From: Marivirga lumbricoides
Lineage (GTDB): Bacteria; Bacteroidota; Bacteroidia; Cytophagales; Cyclobacteriaceae
Length of the DNA stretch: 54,018 nt
Direction of reading: 5' to 3'
Assembly: GCF_014636295.1 (NCBI RefSeq)
Contig: NZ_BMEC01000004.1
Location: 294,330-348,347 of the forward strand
The translations under genes and the position numbers were made by a program. The notes beneath the pieces were generated by a model. It made no database searches. It was given only the letters and a program-made list of their open reading frames with translations, and was not told the DNA's origin. Shown piece by piece: positions 7,799 through 16,762 of this stretch (positions are counted from its first letter, which is position 1; each line of letters opens with the position of its first letter).

Positions 7799-9961
7799 TC
7801 AGATAGTAAGGCGGGTAATTCTCTCTTTTTCTACTACGATCATTATTTCTGCTTTAGTGCCAGCCACTTGATCACTTTCGTTATAGTAGCTGCCAATTTC
7901 AAAAGTTATAGGTAAATTATTCTGCTGGTTATAAATAACCAGACGCTCTTCAATAAGCTTTAAGCCTAAATGAGTGCCGTCAGGTCTGGGCACATTCTCT
8001 GCTTTTTTTTCGGTTTTATACCCCGTTCCATTGTCAATCACCTGGATACACACTCCTTCAGTCCTCTCCAATACATTAATGGTTAGTTTTTTATTAACTT
8101 TTCTGCTGGGTAATAAGCCATGCTTCACCGCATTTTCTGCTAAGGGTTGTAGTATTTTAGGTGGAACCAGAATATTGTTCTCGTTAATGGTTTCATCTAT
8201 ATTTACAGAGAAGGTGAACTCACTGTCAAACCTTAGTTTTTCTATTTCTAAATAGAGGCTGGTAGTTCTGAGTTCTTCTCCCAGTTCAATCACATTTTTT
8301 CGGTTATTGGTCAGGCTAAGTCGAAGTAGGTTGGCAAAAGTATCGAGATATCTCATCGCCTTTTGATTTTTATTTTGTATCACCAGCCAGCGCACAGCAT
8401 TCATGCCATTAAAGAGGAAATGGGGATTCATCTGAGATTCCAGCGATTGTAAAGTGAGGGATTGTATTTTATTTTCGAAATTACTTTCAATTAACTTTAC
8501 TTTCCTCTCTTCATTTTCTTTTTGTTGGGTGATTAACTGCTGGAAAGCAGCTTCCAATTGCTTGTTTACCTTTTCAATTTCTTCCTTTTGAGCCAAAATT
8601 TTACTATTCTGGTCTTGCAGCAGCAAGTTAGACTTCTTCTTAATTTTAATATTCCGGTACTGAAGGAGGGCAATGGCTACTATGGCCACTAAGCCAATAA
8701 GTAATAGAAGAAGAATAAAATTGCGTGTCCGTAATGTAGTCTCCTGGCTTGTTAGTTGTGCCTGTTGAAGCTTCTTGTCTTTCTCAAGTAATTCTATCTG
8801 CGACTCTTTCTTTTCAATGGCAAAACGTTTCTCAATGGCAGCAATTTGGGTTTCCTGTTCTTTCAAAGCCACGCTATCCTTGTAAGCTTGTGAAATTTTA
8901 TAGTAATCCAGTGCTTTGTTATAGTTCCCCAGCTGTTCATAAGTGTCCGATAAAGAATTTGAAATATCCATTAATAAACCTTTACTCTTAATCTGTTCTG
9001 CCAACGCCCATGATTGCTGGTAATATCTAATTGCTTCCAGATATAGTTTGTTTTCCTTATTCACCTCGCCCAGGTGAAGTAATACATCAGCTTCTTTGTG
9101 TGTGTTTTTTATTTTTTGGAATAACTCCAGCGATTTTAAATAATAAGCTTCTGACTGTGGGTAGTTCTTTCCTTCATCAAAATAGTTCAGCCCAAAAAAT
9201 TCATAGGTAATCGCCAGTCCGAAAGTATCGTTTCGCTCTGTATTGATCGCAAGTAATTCATCAAGATAGGAGCGTGCTTTTAAGTATTCTTCTTTTTGGT
9301 TATAGAAATCGCTGATGGAAAGGTAGTTCATTGCCACGCCAAGGCTATTACCTCTTGCCTTTTCGGCAGCCAGAGAGCGTTCAAAATAACTGATGGCGTC
9401 ATCTCCCCGGTTAGGAATATTTAAAAACGTATTCCCCAGCCCGTTGCATGCGATTGCAATATTTTTTAAATCATTCTCTTCTTCTGCAATTTTTAGGGCT
9501 TCTTTATAAAAAAGTACTGCTTTATCTAATTGGTGGGCATACCTGCTGGCCACACCTGCATTATTTGCATAGATCATTTTTGAGAGGGGGGCAGCTTTTT
9601 CATTATTTTTAACCAGCGTAAAAGCCTTACCGTGTAGTGTAATAGCTTCTTCATACCTTTGATGGTACCTGTTTAACAAACCTGAATTATCCAATGCCTG
9701 GGCATAAAGCAGGCTATCGCCAGATTGAAAAGCAAGTTCTACCGCTAATTCACTGTAATAGCTTTCAAGCGAATCATTATGTTGGTTTCTGTGAATGGTG
9801 CGGGAGGAATCAATAGCATTTGAGATTCGCAAAGAATCATTGCTAATCATCTTCTGCCCCAGTAGTTCGGAAGGAAAAGAGAATACGGCCACTATACAAA
9901 TGGTAAAGTAGATTCTCATAGCAGCCTTCGCACGCATTTTTATGATTCCGGTATACATCAT
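7799..9961 (-). CDS. TPR-containing LytS-type sensor histidine kinase
   Basis: The protein is 720 aa. An N-terminal signal sequence (MRIYFTICIVAVFSF) is followed by about seven TPR repeats (roughly 60-370) outside the cytoplasm, a coiled coil, one membrane segment (FILLLLLIGLVAIVAIALL, about 415-433), another coiled coil, and a His_kinase domain. The phospho-acceptor is H514 in SQMNPHFLFNGM. The ATP site has LQPLAENAVKHG (N box, about 603-615) and IDNGTGY (G box). It should phosphorylate the LytTR regulator at 6268-7038. Starts at 9961, 9958 or, most natural for the signal peptide, ATG at 9919 are possible. TPR-sensor LytS kinases are common in Bacteroidota. Confidence 0.9.
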   Translation of the reverse strand: MMYTGIIKMRAKAAMRIYFTICIVAVFSFPSELLGQKMISNDSLRISNAIDSSRTIHRNQHNDSLESYYSELAVELAFQSGDSLLYAQALDNSGLLNRYHQRYEEAITLHGKAFTLVKNNEKAAPLSKMIYANNAGVASRYAHQLDKAVLFYKEALKIAEEENDLKNIAIACNGLGNTFLNIPNRGDDAISYFERSLAAEKARGNSLGVAMNYLSISDFYNQKEEYLKARSYLDELLAINTERNDTFGLAITYEFFGLNYFDEGKNYPQSEAYYLKSLELFQKIKNTHKEADVLLHLGEVNKENKLYLEAIRYYQQSWALAEQIKSKGLLMDISNSLSDTYEQLGNYNKALDYYKISQAYKDSVALKEQETQIAAIEKRFAIEKKESQIELLEKDKKLQQAQLTSQETTLRTRNFILLLLLIGLVAIVAIALLQYRNIKIKKKSNLLLQDQNSKILAQKEEIEKVNKQLEAAFQQLITQQKENEERKVKLIESNFENKIQSLTLQSLESQMNPHFLFNGMNAVRWLVIQNKNQKAMRYLDTFANLLRLSLTNNRKNVIELGEELRTTSLYLEIEKLRFDSEFTFSVNIDETINENNILVPPKILQPLAENAVKHGLLPSRKVNKKLTINVLERTEGVCIQVIDNGTGYKTEKKAENVPRPDGTHLGLKLIEERLVIYNQQNNLPITFEIGSYYNESDQVAGTKAEIMIVVEKERITRLTI

Positions 9962-10149
9962 CGTTTATAAATTTCTTTCGACTATCTAAAGCTTTGACTA
10001 TAAGCAGATAATCCAATGATAAAAATGCATAATAATTTCCACAATCAATATATCATTGTAGTTAAAATGCTATAAATCATCTGATTACTTGTATATTCGT
10101 TCCGGAAAATTGTTTTCAATCTGGTACTAAATAGTATTGTCAAATTAAG

Positions 10150-11196
10150 ATGAATAAAAGGGCTTTCAGTAATATTATACTTATTCTTTTCTTCCTCATT
10201 GTTTCGGCTATAGGAGCTTTTTACCTTAAGCCTGAGCAAGGTGTTGACACTATCAGAACAAAAAAAATCCATGGCTTTAATTTAGTAGCACCAAGAGAGG
10301 TTTTCCTCTTGGATTCCCTGATAAAAGTAAAGGCAACTGGTGCTGAATGGGTTGCCCTGGTACCTTATGCGTTTTGTGATGCAACTACAGGAGAAATAAC
10401 TTTTGACCATCCCCGTCAGTGGTGGGGAGAAAAGTCAGAAGGAATTAAGGAATCAATCATCATGGCTCAATCGATTGGCTTAAAAGTTATGCTGAAGCCC
10501 CATTTGTGGGTAGGCGGACAAGGCTGGGCAGGAGACCTTACTTTTCGTGAGGAGGCTTTGTGGAATAATTTTGAAGATCACTACCTCAAGTACATCATCA
10601 ATTATGTGAAAATTGCAGACAGCTTAGGTGTTGAATTGTTTTGTATAGGAACAGAGGTGCGTAATTCTACTCAACAGAGATCACACTTTTGGAATTTATT
10701 GATAGATTCTGCTAAAAGTCAGTATAATGGCAAGCTTACCTATGCCGCTAATTGGGATGAATATACAAAGGTGAGCTTCTGGGAAAAGCTGGATTACATT
10801 GGTATTGATGCTTATTTTCCCTTGAGCGAAGCAAAGAGCCCTGAAGTGGCGGAATTAGTGCAGGCATGGCAAGGGCCCATGAAGGAAATGCAGCAATTAT
10901 CTAAAGCGCTCAATAAACCTGTTCTCTTCACAGAATATGGGTATGAAAGCACAGATTATCCTGGCAAAGGCCATTGGAGCGTTGATAAAGATACGCTTGA
11001 TGTAAATTTTTTAGCCCAGAAAGCTGCCTTTGAAGCTGTATACCAGACTTTTAATAATCAGAGCTGGTGGAGCGGAGGATTTATCTGGAAATGGCACCTT
11101 ACCCAAAACGGACTCCATTCCCGAACAATTAAGGCTTATACACCGCAGAATAAAGCAGCTATGGAGGTGATTAAAAAAGCATTTGAAGAAGAATAA
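10150..11196 (+). CDS. GH113-like glycoside hydrolase, membrane-anchored
   Basis: The protein is 348 aa with a hydrophobic N-terminus (IILILFFLIVSAIGAFYL, about 9-26) that acts as signal or anchor. The rest is a TIM barrel resembling family 113 (endo-beta-1,4-mannanase type). The general acid/base would be E169 in FCIGTEV and the nucleophile E262 in LFTEYGYES. Aromatic substrate-site segments include HPRQWWGEK and SWWSGGFIWKWH. It probably cuts a mannan-like or other beta-glycan in the periplasm or at the cell surface; the true substrate cannot be read from sequence. It stands alone, divergent from the kinase gene. Confidence 0.8.
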   Translation: MNKRAFSNIILILFFLIVSAIGAFYLKPEQGVDTIRTKKIHGFNLVAPREVFLLDSLIKVKATGAEWVALVPYAFCDATTGEITFDHPRQWWGEKSEGIKESIIMAQSIGLKVMLKPHLWVGGQGWAGDLTFREEALWNNFEDHYLKYIINYVKIADSLGVELFCIGTEVRNSTQQRSHFWNLLIDSAKSQYNGKLTYAANWDEYTKVSFWEKLDYIGIDAYFPLSEAKSPEVAELVQAWQGPMKEMQQLSKALNKPVLFTEYGYESTDYPGKGHWSVDKDTLDVNFLAQKAAFEAVYQTFNNQSWWSGGFIWKWHLTQNGLHSRTIKAYTPQNKAAMEVIKKAFEEE

Positions 11197-11370
11197 AAAA
11201 GGGTTTAATTTTTTACCTATATCCCGAAGAAAGTATCATTTCAAAACTCTGGAAAGTAAGAACTATCAACGCAATATATTTTAAAAAACAAAAGCATCTA
11301 TGCGCTCCGGATAGCTTTTATTTATATACATTTACAGGTTTATAACTCAAACTTTTTAACCTTAATTACT

Positions 11371-12480
11371 ATGCATTTATCATTTCAAAGAGTATTTTTC
11401 GCACTGGCTACCGCCTTTGGATTATTTGCAGTTTTGGGTCTGGCCAAAGTGGTTTTAATACCTCTCGGAATGGCACTTCTCATTTCCTTTATTCTATTTC
11501 CAGTCTGTAAAAAGATAGAATCATGGGGAGCTAATAAAATGGTGGCTGCTTTTTTGTCGATTCTTATGCTGTTCATCATCATCGGAGGGGGGCTTACCCT
11601 TTTTTCAACACAAATCATCCGTCTTTCGCAGGAGGTAAACAGTTTTACTGATAAAATTATGACCACACTTTCAGATGCGTTGGTTGTAGTGAATAAAAAT
11701 GTACAGTTTTTAGATGACCTGGAGAGAGATCAGCTCATCGATCAGGGAAAAGAATGGATGAAGAACTCTTCGGGCTCTCTTTTAAGAAATACTTTTAGTG
11801 GAACAGCTAATTTTTTCGCGGGTTTAGTATCCACGGTGATCTTTACTTTCCTCTTTCTTATATACCGGGCAGGACTTACTAAATCCTTAATGTATATCGC
11901 TTCCGAAGAGAACAGGCTTCGGGTATTTCATATGTTAAAAAATATACAGAAAGTAGGTCAAAAATATTTATCAGGGATGTTTATACTGATTATTATTTTA
12001 GGCCTTGCTAACAGCATTGGTCTCTGGATTATCGGCATAGACAGCCCTTTTCTTTTCGGTTTTTTAGCGGCCATGATGTCTATTGTTCCTTATGTGGGAA
12101 CAACACTGGGTGCTACTATTCCTGTAATTTATGCTTTTATGACCACTGATTCTATTTGGACTCCTGTAGCGGTGATAGGTTTGTTTTGGGGTGTACAAAC
12201 CATAGAAAGCAATTTTCTTAATCCTAAAATTGTGGGAAGCAGTTTAAATTTAAATGCTTTAGCAGCTATATTAAGCTTACTTATTGGAGCTTCAGTATGG
12301 GGCATTGCCGGCATGGTGTTATTTCTGCCTTTCGCAGCTATGTTAAGAGTGTTTTGTAACGAATTTATGGAATTAAAGCCTTTGGCAATGATTTTGGGTT
12401 CGGATGTAATAGGCAATGATGGGAGGCAAAAAGATGAGGAAGGAAAATGGGTGAAGAAAATTAAAGCCTGGTTTAAATAG
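11371..12480 (+). CDS. AI-2E family transporter (first tandem copy)
   Basis: The protein is 369 aa and polytopic, with about eight membrane segments. The N-terminal hairpin is ALATAFGLFAVLGLAKVVLI and following, and the conserved AI-2E/PerM/TqsA core includes IDSPFLFGFLAAMMSIVPYVG and the later ESNFLNPKIVGSSLNLN. The family includes exporters of small signals and Na+/H+ antiporters, so the substrate is open. The next gene, 166 bp downstream on the same strand, is a close paralogue starting with nearly the same residues (MHLSF). The C-terminal tail is basic (WVKKIKAWFK). Confidence 0.88.
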   Translation: MHLSFQRVFFALATAFGLFAVLGLAKVVLIPLGMALLISFILFPVCKKIESWGANKMVAAFLSILMLFIIIGGGLTLFSTQIIRLSQEVNSFTDKIMTTLSDALVVVNKNVQFLDDLERDQLIDQGKEWMKNSSGSLLRNTFSGTANFFAGLVSTVIFTFLFLIYRAGLTKSLMYIASEENRLRVFHMLKNIQKVGQKYLSGMFILIIILGLANSIGLWIIGIDSPFLFGFLAAMMSIVPYVGTTLGATIPVIYAFMTTDSIWTPVAVIGLFWGVQTIESNFLNPKIVGSSLNLNALAAILSLLIGASVWGIAGMVLFLPFAAMLRVFCNEFMELKPLAMILGSDVIGNDGRQKDEEGKWVKKIKAWFK

Positions 12481-12646
12481 AATTGGAGATTACTCAGCTT
12501 TTTGATAAGCTTTAAAATTTATAATTAAATAATCAAATTTACTAGGGATTAAATGGGTAATCACGAAAAGAGTCAATTTTAGTAACTTAAGTAGTAAGGT
12601 TATAGTTTACTTTATGTAAGCTATAACTTTTTCATTAACTACTAAT

Positions 12647-13774
12647 ATGCACTTATCTTTTAGAAGATTATTTTTTGTACTAGCTACTTCATTTGCTCTT
12701 TTTGCCGCTTTAGGTTTTGCCAAAATAGTTCTTATTCCAATAGGGATGGCCCTTCTCGTTTCTTTTATCCTGCTACCAGTTTGCAAAAGACTTGAAAAAT
12801 GGGGCGTAAATAGAACCTTGTCAGCATTTTTGGCTATTCTGATGCTGATTTTAGTCCTTTCGGGTGCTATCTTTCTTTTCTCCACACAGATAATCAGCCT
12901 TTCAAAGGAAGTTTCGAATTTGAGTGCAAAATTTATGGATAGCTTCTCGGATGTGCTGGTTTTTATCAACAAGAACATCAATTTCATAGATGAATTAACA
13001 AGAGAAGAAGTAATTACAAGAGGTAAAGAATGGATGAATGAATCCAGTGCATCCATCATGAAAACTGTGGTAAATAGTATAGCCGCTATTATAGGAGGGC
13101 TCATTTCCACCATTATTTTTACTTTACTTTTTTTGATATACAGAGTGGGATTAACCAAAGGGTTTGTCAAGTTTTCTGCGAGAGATAAAAGAGAGCAAAC
13201 TCTTGGCATGCTCAAAAGAGTGCAAAAGGTAGGGCAGGGGTACTTGTCCGGTATGTTCACCCTGATTTTAATTATGGGCACATCTCACAGCATCGCACTA
13301 TGGATTATAGGGATCGATAGTCCTTTTCTCTTTGGCTATTTTGTAGGTTCATTGGTAATCATCCCCTATGTAGGTACAGTGGCAGGGGCTGTTATTCCTA
13401 TTTTGTACGCTTTCATGACCTCAGATAATCTCCTGACTCCACTCTTGGTTATCGCATATTTTCAAGCGATTCAAATGACAGAAAGTAATTTTCTAAGTCC
13501 TAAAATAGTGGGGAATAGTATGCATGTAAATGCGTTGGCAGCTATTATCAGTCTTATCATAGGTGCAGCTGTGTGGGGTGTAGCCGGAATGATCCTCTTT
13601 ATGCCTTTTGTGGCAATGCTTAAAGTGGTGTGTGATGAATTTACCCAATTAAAACCTGTTGGCTTACTGATCAGTAGCGATGTGGCAGGAGGTAGGGGAA
13701 ATTCCTCTGATAAAATTGCCCGGTTCAAATCTAAATTTCGAGGTTGGTTTTCTTCTGACAAAAAGAAGAAGTAA
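12647..13774 (+). CDS. AI-2E family transporter (second tandem copy)
   Basis: The protein is 375 aa and a paralogue of the preceding gene: both begin MHLSF, share the segment GMALL.SFIL.PVCK and the core IDSPFLFG, and end in a short basic cytoplasmic tail. It has about eight membrane segments, with the hallmark ESNFLSPKIVGNSMHVNALAA. It is separated from copy 1 by 166 A+T-rich bp, so it may have its own promoter. The two copies have diverged mainly in the central hydrophilic part (about 85-180). The substrate is unknown. It converges with ruvC. Confidence 0.88.
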   Translation: MHLSFRRLFFVLATSFALFAALGFAKIVLIPIGMALLVSFILLPVCKRLEKWGVNRTLSAFLAILMLILVLSGAIFLFSTQIISLSKEVSNLSAKFMDSFSDVLVFINKNINFIDELTREEVITRGKEWMNESSASIMKTVVNSIAAIIGGLISTIIFTLLFLIYRVGLTKGFVKFSARDKREQTLGMLKRVQKVGQGYLSGMFTLILIMGTSHSIALWIIGIDSPFLFGYFVGSLVIIPYVGTVAGAVIPILYAFMTSDNLLTPLLVIAYFQAIQMTESNFLSPKIVGNSMHVNALAAIISLIIGAAVWGVAGMILFMPFVAMLKVVCDEFTQLKPVGLLISSDVAGGRGNSSDKIARFKSKFRGWFSSDKKKK

Positions 13775-13785
13775 ATGGGCGGGAC

Positions 13786-14352
13786 TTACTTTACTCTTCC
13801 GGGATTATCACTAATGAAAGCTTTCCAGCTCTTGTTTACACTTACACCACCTTTACCTTGAAAATGGTGGCAGACAGCTACACCTAAGGCATCAGTAGCG
13901 TCCAAAAGCTTAGGTATTTCTTTGATGCCTAATAATGTTTTTAACATCTCTGCTACCTGCTCTTTAGAGGCATTTCCATTTCCGGTAACCGACATCTTTA
14001 CTTTCTTTGGTGCATATTCTGTAATAGGAAGGTCTTTCTGCAAAGCGGCAGCCATTGCCACGCCCTGAGCTCTCCCGAGTTTCAACATGGATTGAATATT
14101 TTTTCCATAAAAAGGCGCCTCAAGGGCAACCTCATCGGGCAGATAGTCATTGATTAAGCTGGTTACCCGATCAAATATTTTTCTGAGTTTTACTTCATGA
14201 TTGGCATATTTGGACAAATGAATTACCCCATATTGCAACATGGTCATTTTTGAGCCTACTACTTTAATTATTCCATAACCCATTACCGATGTACCCGGAT
14301 CTAAACCTAAAATAATTTTCTCTGCCTTTGAAGTTTGCTTTGTAACCACCAT
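13786..14352 (-). CDS. ruvC: crossover junction endodeoxyribonuclease RuvC
   Basis: The protein is 188 aa from ATG 14352; a longer frame from TTG 14379 would add nine residues of poor character. RuvC resolves Holliday junctions with RuvAB. The RNase H-like fold carries the four expected acidic residues: D18 in LGLDPGTS, E in ALEAPFYGKN, and two in LLDATDALGVAVCHH. The DNA-contact stretch LKLGRAQGVAM is intact. The length is normal for the family. It is divergent from the gene at 14394, with only 41 bp between the two starts, so the promoters must overlap. Confidence 0.96.
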   Translation of the reverse strand: MVVTKQTSKAEKIILGLDPGTSVMGYGIIKVVGSKMTMLQYGVIHLSKYANHEVKLRKIFDRVTSLINDYLPDEVALEAPFYGKNIQSMLKLGRAQGVAMAAALQKDLPITEYAPKKVKMSVTGNGNASKEQVAEMLKTLLGIKEIPKLLDATDALGVAVCHHFQGKGGVSVNKSWKAFISDNPGRVK

Positions 14353-14393
14353 TATTGCAAAGTTAATATTCGGATTCAATTAAGTGCACATAT

Positions 14394-15323
14394 TTGAAAA
14401 AGCGTTTTTTATTTTTAGTAAAGCTGGTAATTTCCTTAAGCATATTCTGCTTTTTGCTTTATAGGATTTTTACTGATAAAGAAGCATTTGAAGAAGCACT
14501 TTATAGCTACCAGACTAATTTGTCCATCATACTTGCTGCACTGCTTTTAATGCCATTCAATTACCTGATGGAGGTTTTTAAATGGCAGTTGAGTATCAAA
14601 TCTCTCACTTATCTTCCTTTTAAACAGGCAACTGCAGGAGTACTTTCGGGAGTTTCACTAGGCTTTGTTACACCGCATGCTGTAGGAGATTATTTCGCTA
14701 AAATATGGTCCTTTAGTCATGAAGACCGGAAAAAGGCTCTCGGACCAATCCTGGTAGCAAGAATGTCTCAAATGATACCTACCCTGGCCTTTGGAGCAGT
14801 TGCATTCATAGTTTTCATTCAAAGAAAGCCCGTTTTTGATGATTACAGTAGTGATTATACCTCCTGGCTTATTCCTGTAGCAGGATTAATAGCCTTCCTA
14901 CTTTTGTCATTTTTGTTTATTAAATACGGTGTTAAGAACAAAAAATGGATGTATTATTTCGATCTCATCCGAAAATTACAACTCAAATCTGTTGCTCAGT
15001 TAGTGGCCTTATCTTCTGTACGCTATTTCATCTTTTCAGTGCAGTTTATGTTGCTGCTTTCCATATTTTCATTTCCTATTTCATTTCAACAGCAGTTCCT
15101 GGGGATAGCTTTTATGTTTTTGGCTAAATCTGTTTTACCCACTTTCAACTTTTTTAATGATTTAGGAATAAGGGAGTTCAGCGCAGTGTTGTATTTTGAA
15201 ACTTTTGACATAAGTGCAGCCCCTGTTATTCTAGCCAGTCTTCTGCTCTGGTTAATTAATATAGCACTTCCGGCCTTAATCGGATTATTTTTTGTTCCTC
15301 AATTTAAAATTGACCCTTCATGA
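14394..15323 (+). CDS. lysylphosphatidylglycerol synthase TM region-like membrane protein
   Basis: The protein is 309 aa, starts at TTG 14394, and has about eight membrane segments. It matches the LPG_synthase_TM/UPF0104 pattern with SGVSLGFVTPHAVGDYFAKI and the mid-protein ARMSQMIPTLAFG. Related proteins are flippase-like membrane domains found next to glycosyltransferases; no aminoacyl-transferase domain is present here. Its stop overlaps the start of the glycosyltransferase gene at 15320, so the two are cotranslated and probably act on the same lipid-linked substrate. Confidence 0.8.
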   Translation: MKKRFLFLVKLVISLSIFCFLLYRIFTDKEAFEEALYSYQTNLSIILAALLLMPFNYLMEVFKWQLSIKSLTYLPFKQATAGVLSGVSLGFVTPHAVGDYFAKIWSFSHEDRKKALGPILVARMSQMIPTLAFGAVAFIVFIQRKPVFDDYSSDYTSWLIPVAGLIAFLLLSFLFIKYGVKNKKWMYYFDLIRKLQLKSVAQLVALSSVRYFIFSVQFMLLLSIFSFPISFQQQFLGIAFMFLAKSVLPTFNFFNDLGIREFSAVLYFETFDISAAPVILASLLLWLINIALPALIGLFFVPQFKIDPS

Positions 15324-16429
15324 TGTTTTTGAACCTCTTGATTATATTGTATGCTGCTGTGCTGGGTTATTTCACTCTACTTTGGAGTAGGATTATTTCG
15401 GTATCTGCTGCAGAAAAAAAATTATTAGGAGTTTCTGTAGTGATTCCCTTCCGAAACGAGGAGCATAATTTAATTCCTTTAATTAATTCACTTACTAAAA
15501 TTGACTATCCTCATCACCTACTTAACTTCATTTTTGTAAATGATCACTCTCAGGATGCTTCATTAAAAATACTTAATGCATCGCTTCAGTCTTTTCCTTT
15601 CAGGTATAAGGTAATTTCCTTATCAGATAACAGCGAAGGTAAAAAAAGCGCATTAATTCAAGGTATTTCTTATTCAGATGCAGAGTTGATTCTTACAACT
15701 GATGCGGATTGCTATCTGCCTGCAAACTGGGTGAGGGAAATGCAGGCCTCTTTTCATAATCAATCGATACAGCTGGTAAGTGGCAGTGTGGTTTTTAAAG
15801 CAAAAAACTTTCTTTCCAAAGTATTTCAAATGGAATTTGCCCCTTTGATAGGTGTGGGGGCTATTAGCATACAAAAAGGTAATGCTACAATGGCCAATGG
15901 AGCTAATCTTGCTTTCAGGAGAAATACATTTATTTTACTACAGCCATTTGAGGATAATTTACATATTCCCACAGGGGATGATATTTTCTTACTTCAGAAA
16001 ATTTCTTCCAAATACCCACAAGGAGTGTATTTTCAAAAGTCTGCTGTTGTTGTCACAGGTGCCCCCACGTTAAGAGAATTTGTCAATCAAAGAATACGCT
16101 GGGCTTCAAAATGGAAGGCGGCATCGGAAAGAAAGAGTAAAATACCTGCCATTGCAGTGTGGTCATTTCACCTGCTTTACCTTATTGCTTTAGGAACGCT
16201 TTTTCAGGCACCTCAAAATGTGTTTCTTCTCTTAGCAGTTATGGCAAAAGCTGTGGCAGAGTATATTTTTATTCACTCAATTTTAAGAGATCAGCAGCAA
16301 ACGACTGGATTTTTACCATTCTGTTTTCTCCAGTTTTTTTATAGTATTTATGTCGTATTGTTTGGCTTGCTTGCTAACTTTGCTACCTATCAGTGGAAAG
16401 GAAGAAATTACGGAAAATATGACAGATGA
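15320..16429 (+). CDS. GT2 family glycosyltransferase, membrane-bound
   Basis: The protein is 369 aa with an N-terminal membrane segment (LLIILYAAVLGYFTLLW) and about three more at the C-terminus, on either side of a GT-A domain. Motifs seen are VVIPFRNEEHNL at the nucleotide site, FVNDHSQDAS, the metal-binding DTD-like LTTDADCYLPANW, GDDIFLLQKIS, and the processive-type QxxRW motif in QRIRWASKWK. It should transfer a sugar to a lipid or polysaccharide acceptor at the inner membrane. It overlaps the preceding gene by 4 nt and the following small gene by 11 nt, so this is one operon. Confidence 0.87.
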   Translation: MMFLNLLIILYAAVLGYFTLLWSRIISVSAAEKKLLGVSVVIPFRNEEHNLIPLINSLTKIDYPHHLLNFIFVNDHSQDASLKILNASLQSFPFRYKVISLSDNSEGKKSALIQGISYSDAELILTTDADCYLPANWVREMQASFHNQSIQLVSGSVVFKAKNFLSKVFQMEFAPLIGVGAISIQKGNATMANGANLAFRRNTFILLQPFEDNLHIPTGDDIFLLQKISSKYPQGVYFQKSAVVVTGAPTLREFVNQRIRWASKWKAASERKSKIPAIAVWSFHLLYLIALGTLFQAPQNVFLLLAVMAKAVAEYIFIHSILRDQQQTTGFLPFCFLQFFYSIYVVLFGLLANFATYQWKGRNYGKYDR

Positions 16430-16676
16430 TGAATTCGATTTATTAGATGAGCTCTATTTTGTGCAATCATACAGAGAAATTCAAGATGCTATCAATTGGA
16501 ACGATCATCGTTTAATAGCAACTTTAACATCAATATACAAAGAGGGCTATATCAAAATTCTTAAAGCACATGATGAGGAATACAAAAATCAAAATGATAA
16601 TTATGATACTATTCCCTGGAAAGAGCTCTATTTTCTTGCTACTAAGAAAGGCTTGTTACAACATAACGGCTTCTAG
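16419..16676 (+). CDS. small acidic hypothetical protein
   Basis: The protein is 85 aa from ATG 16419, overlapping the end of the glycosyltransferase gene by 11 nt; a longer frame from 16350 lies inside that gene and is less likely. It is acidic and helical (MTDDEFDLLDELYFVQSY), with a middle part IATLTSIYKEGYIKIL that resembles the recognition helix and wing of a small winged-helix domain, and ends FLATKKGLLQHNGF. No signal peptide is seen. It could be a small regulator or partner of the envelope cluster, but the family is not recognised. Confidence 0.65.
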   Translation: MTDDEFDLLDELYFVQSYREIQDAINWNDHRLIATLTSIYKEGYIKILKAHDEEYKNQNDNYDTIPWKELYFLATKKGLLQHNGF

Positions 16677-16762
16677 TTCTGCATAATTTATAATTCTCAA
16701 AGCAATAAATTGCTTTAAATTTTATATAAATCCATTTGTATATATTACCTTCATCGTAGAAT

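Noticed and set aside
12607-13281. 224-aa minus-strand frame opposite the second AI-2E transporter
   Set aside because: It mirrors a polytopic membrane protein on the plus strand whose homology is clear from its tandem paralogue.
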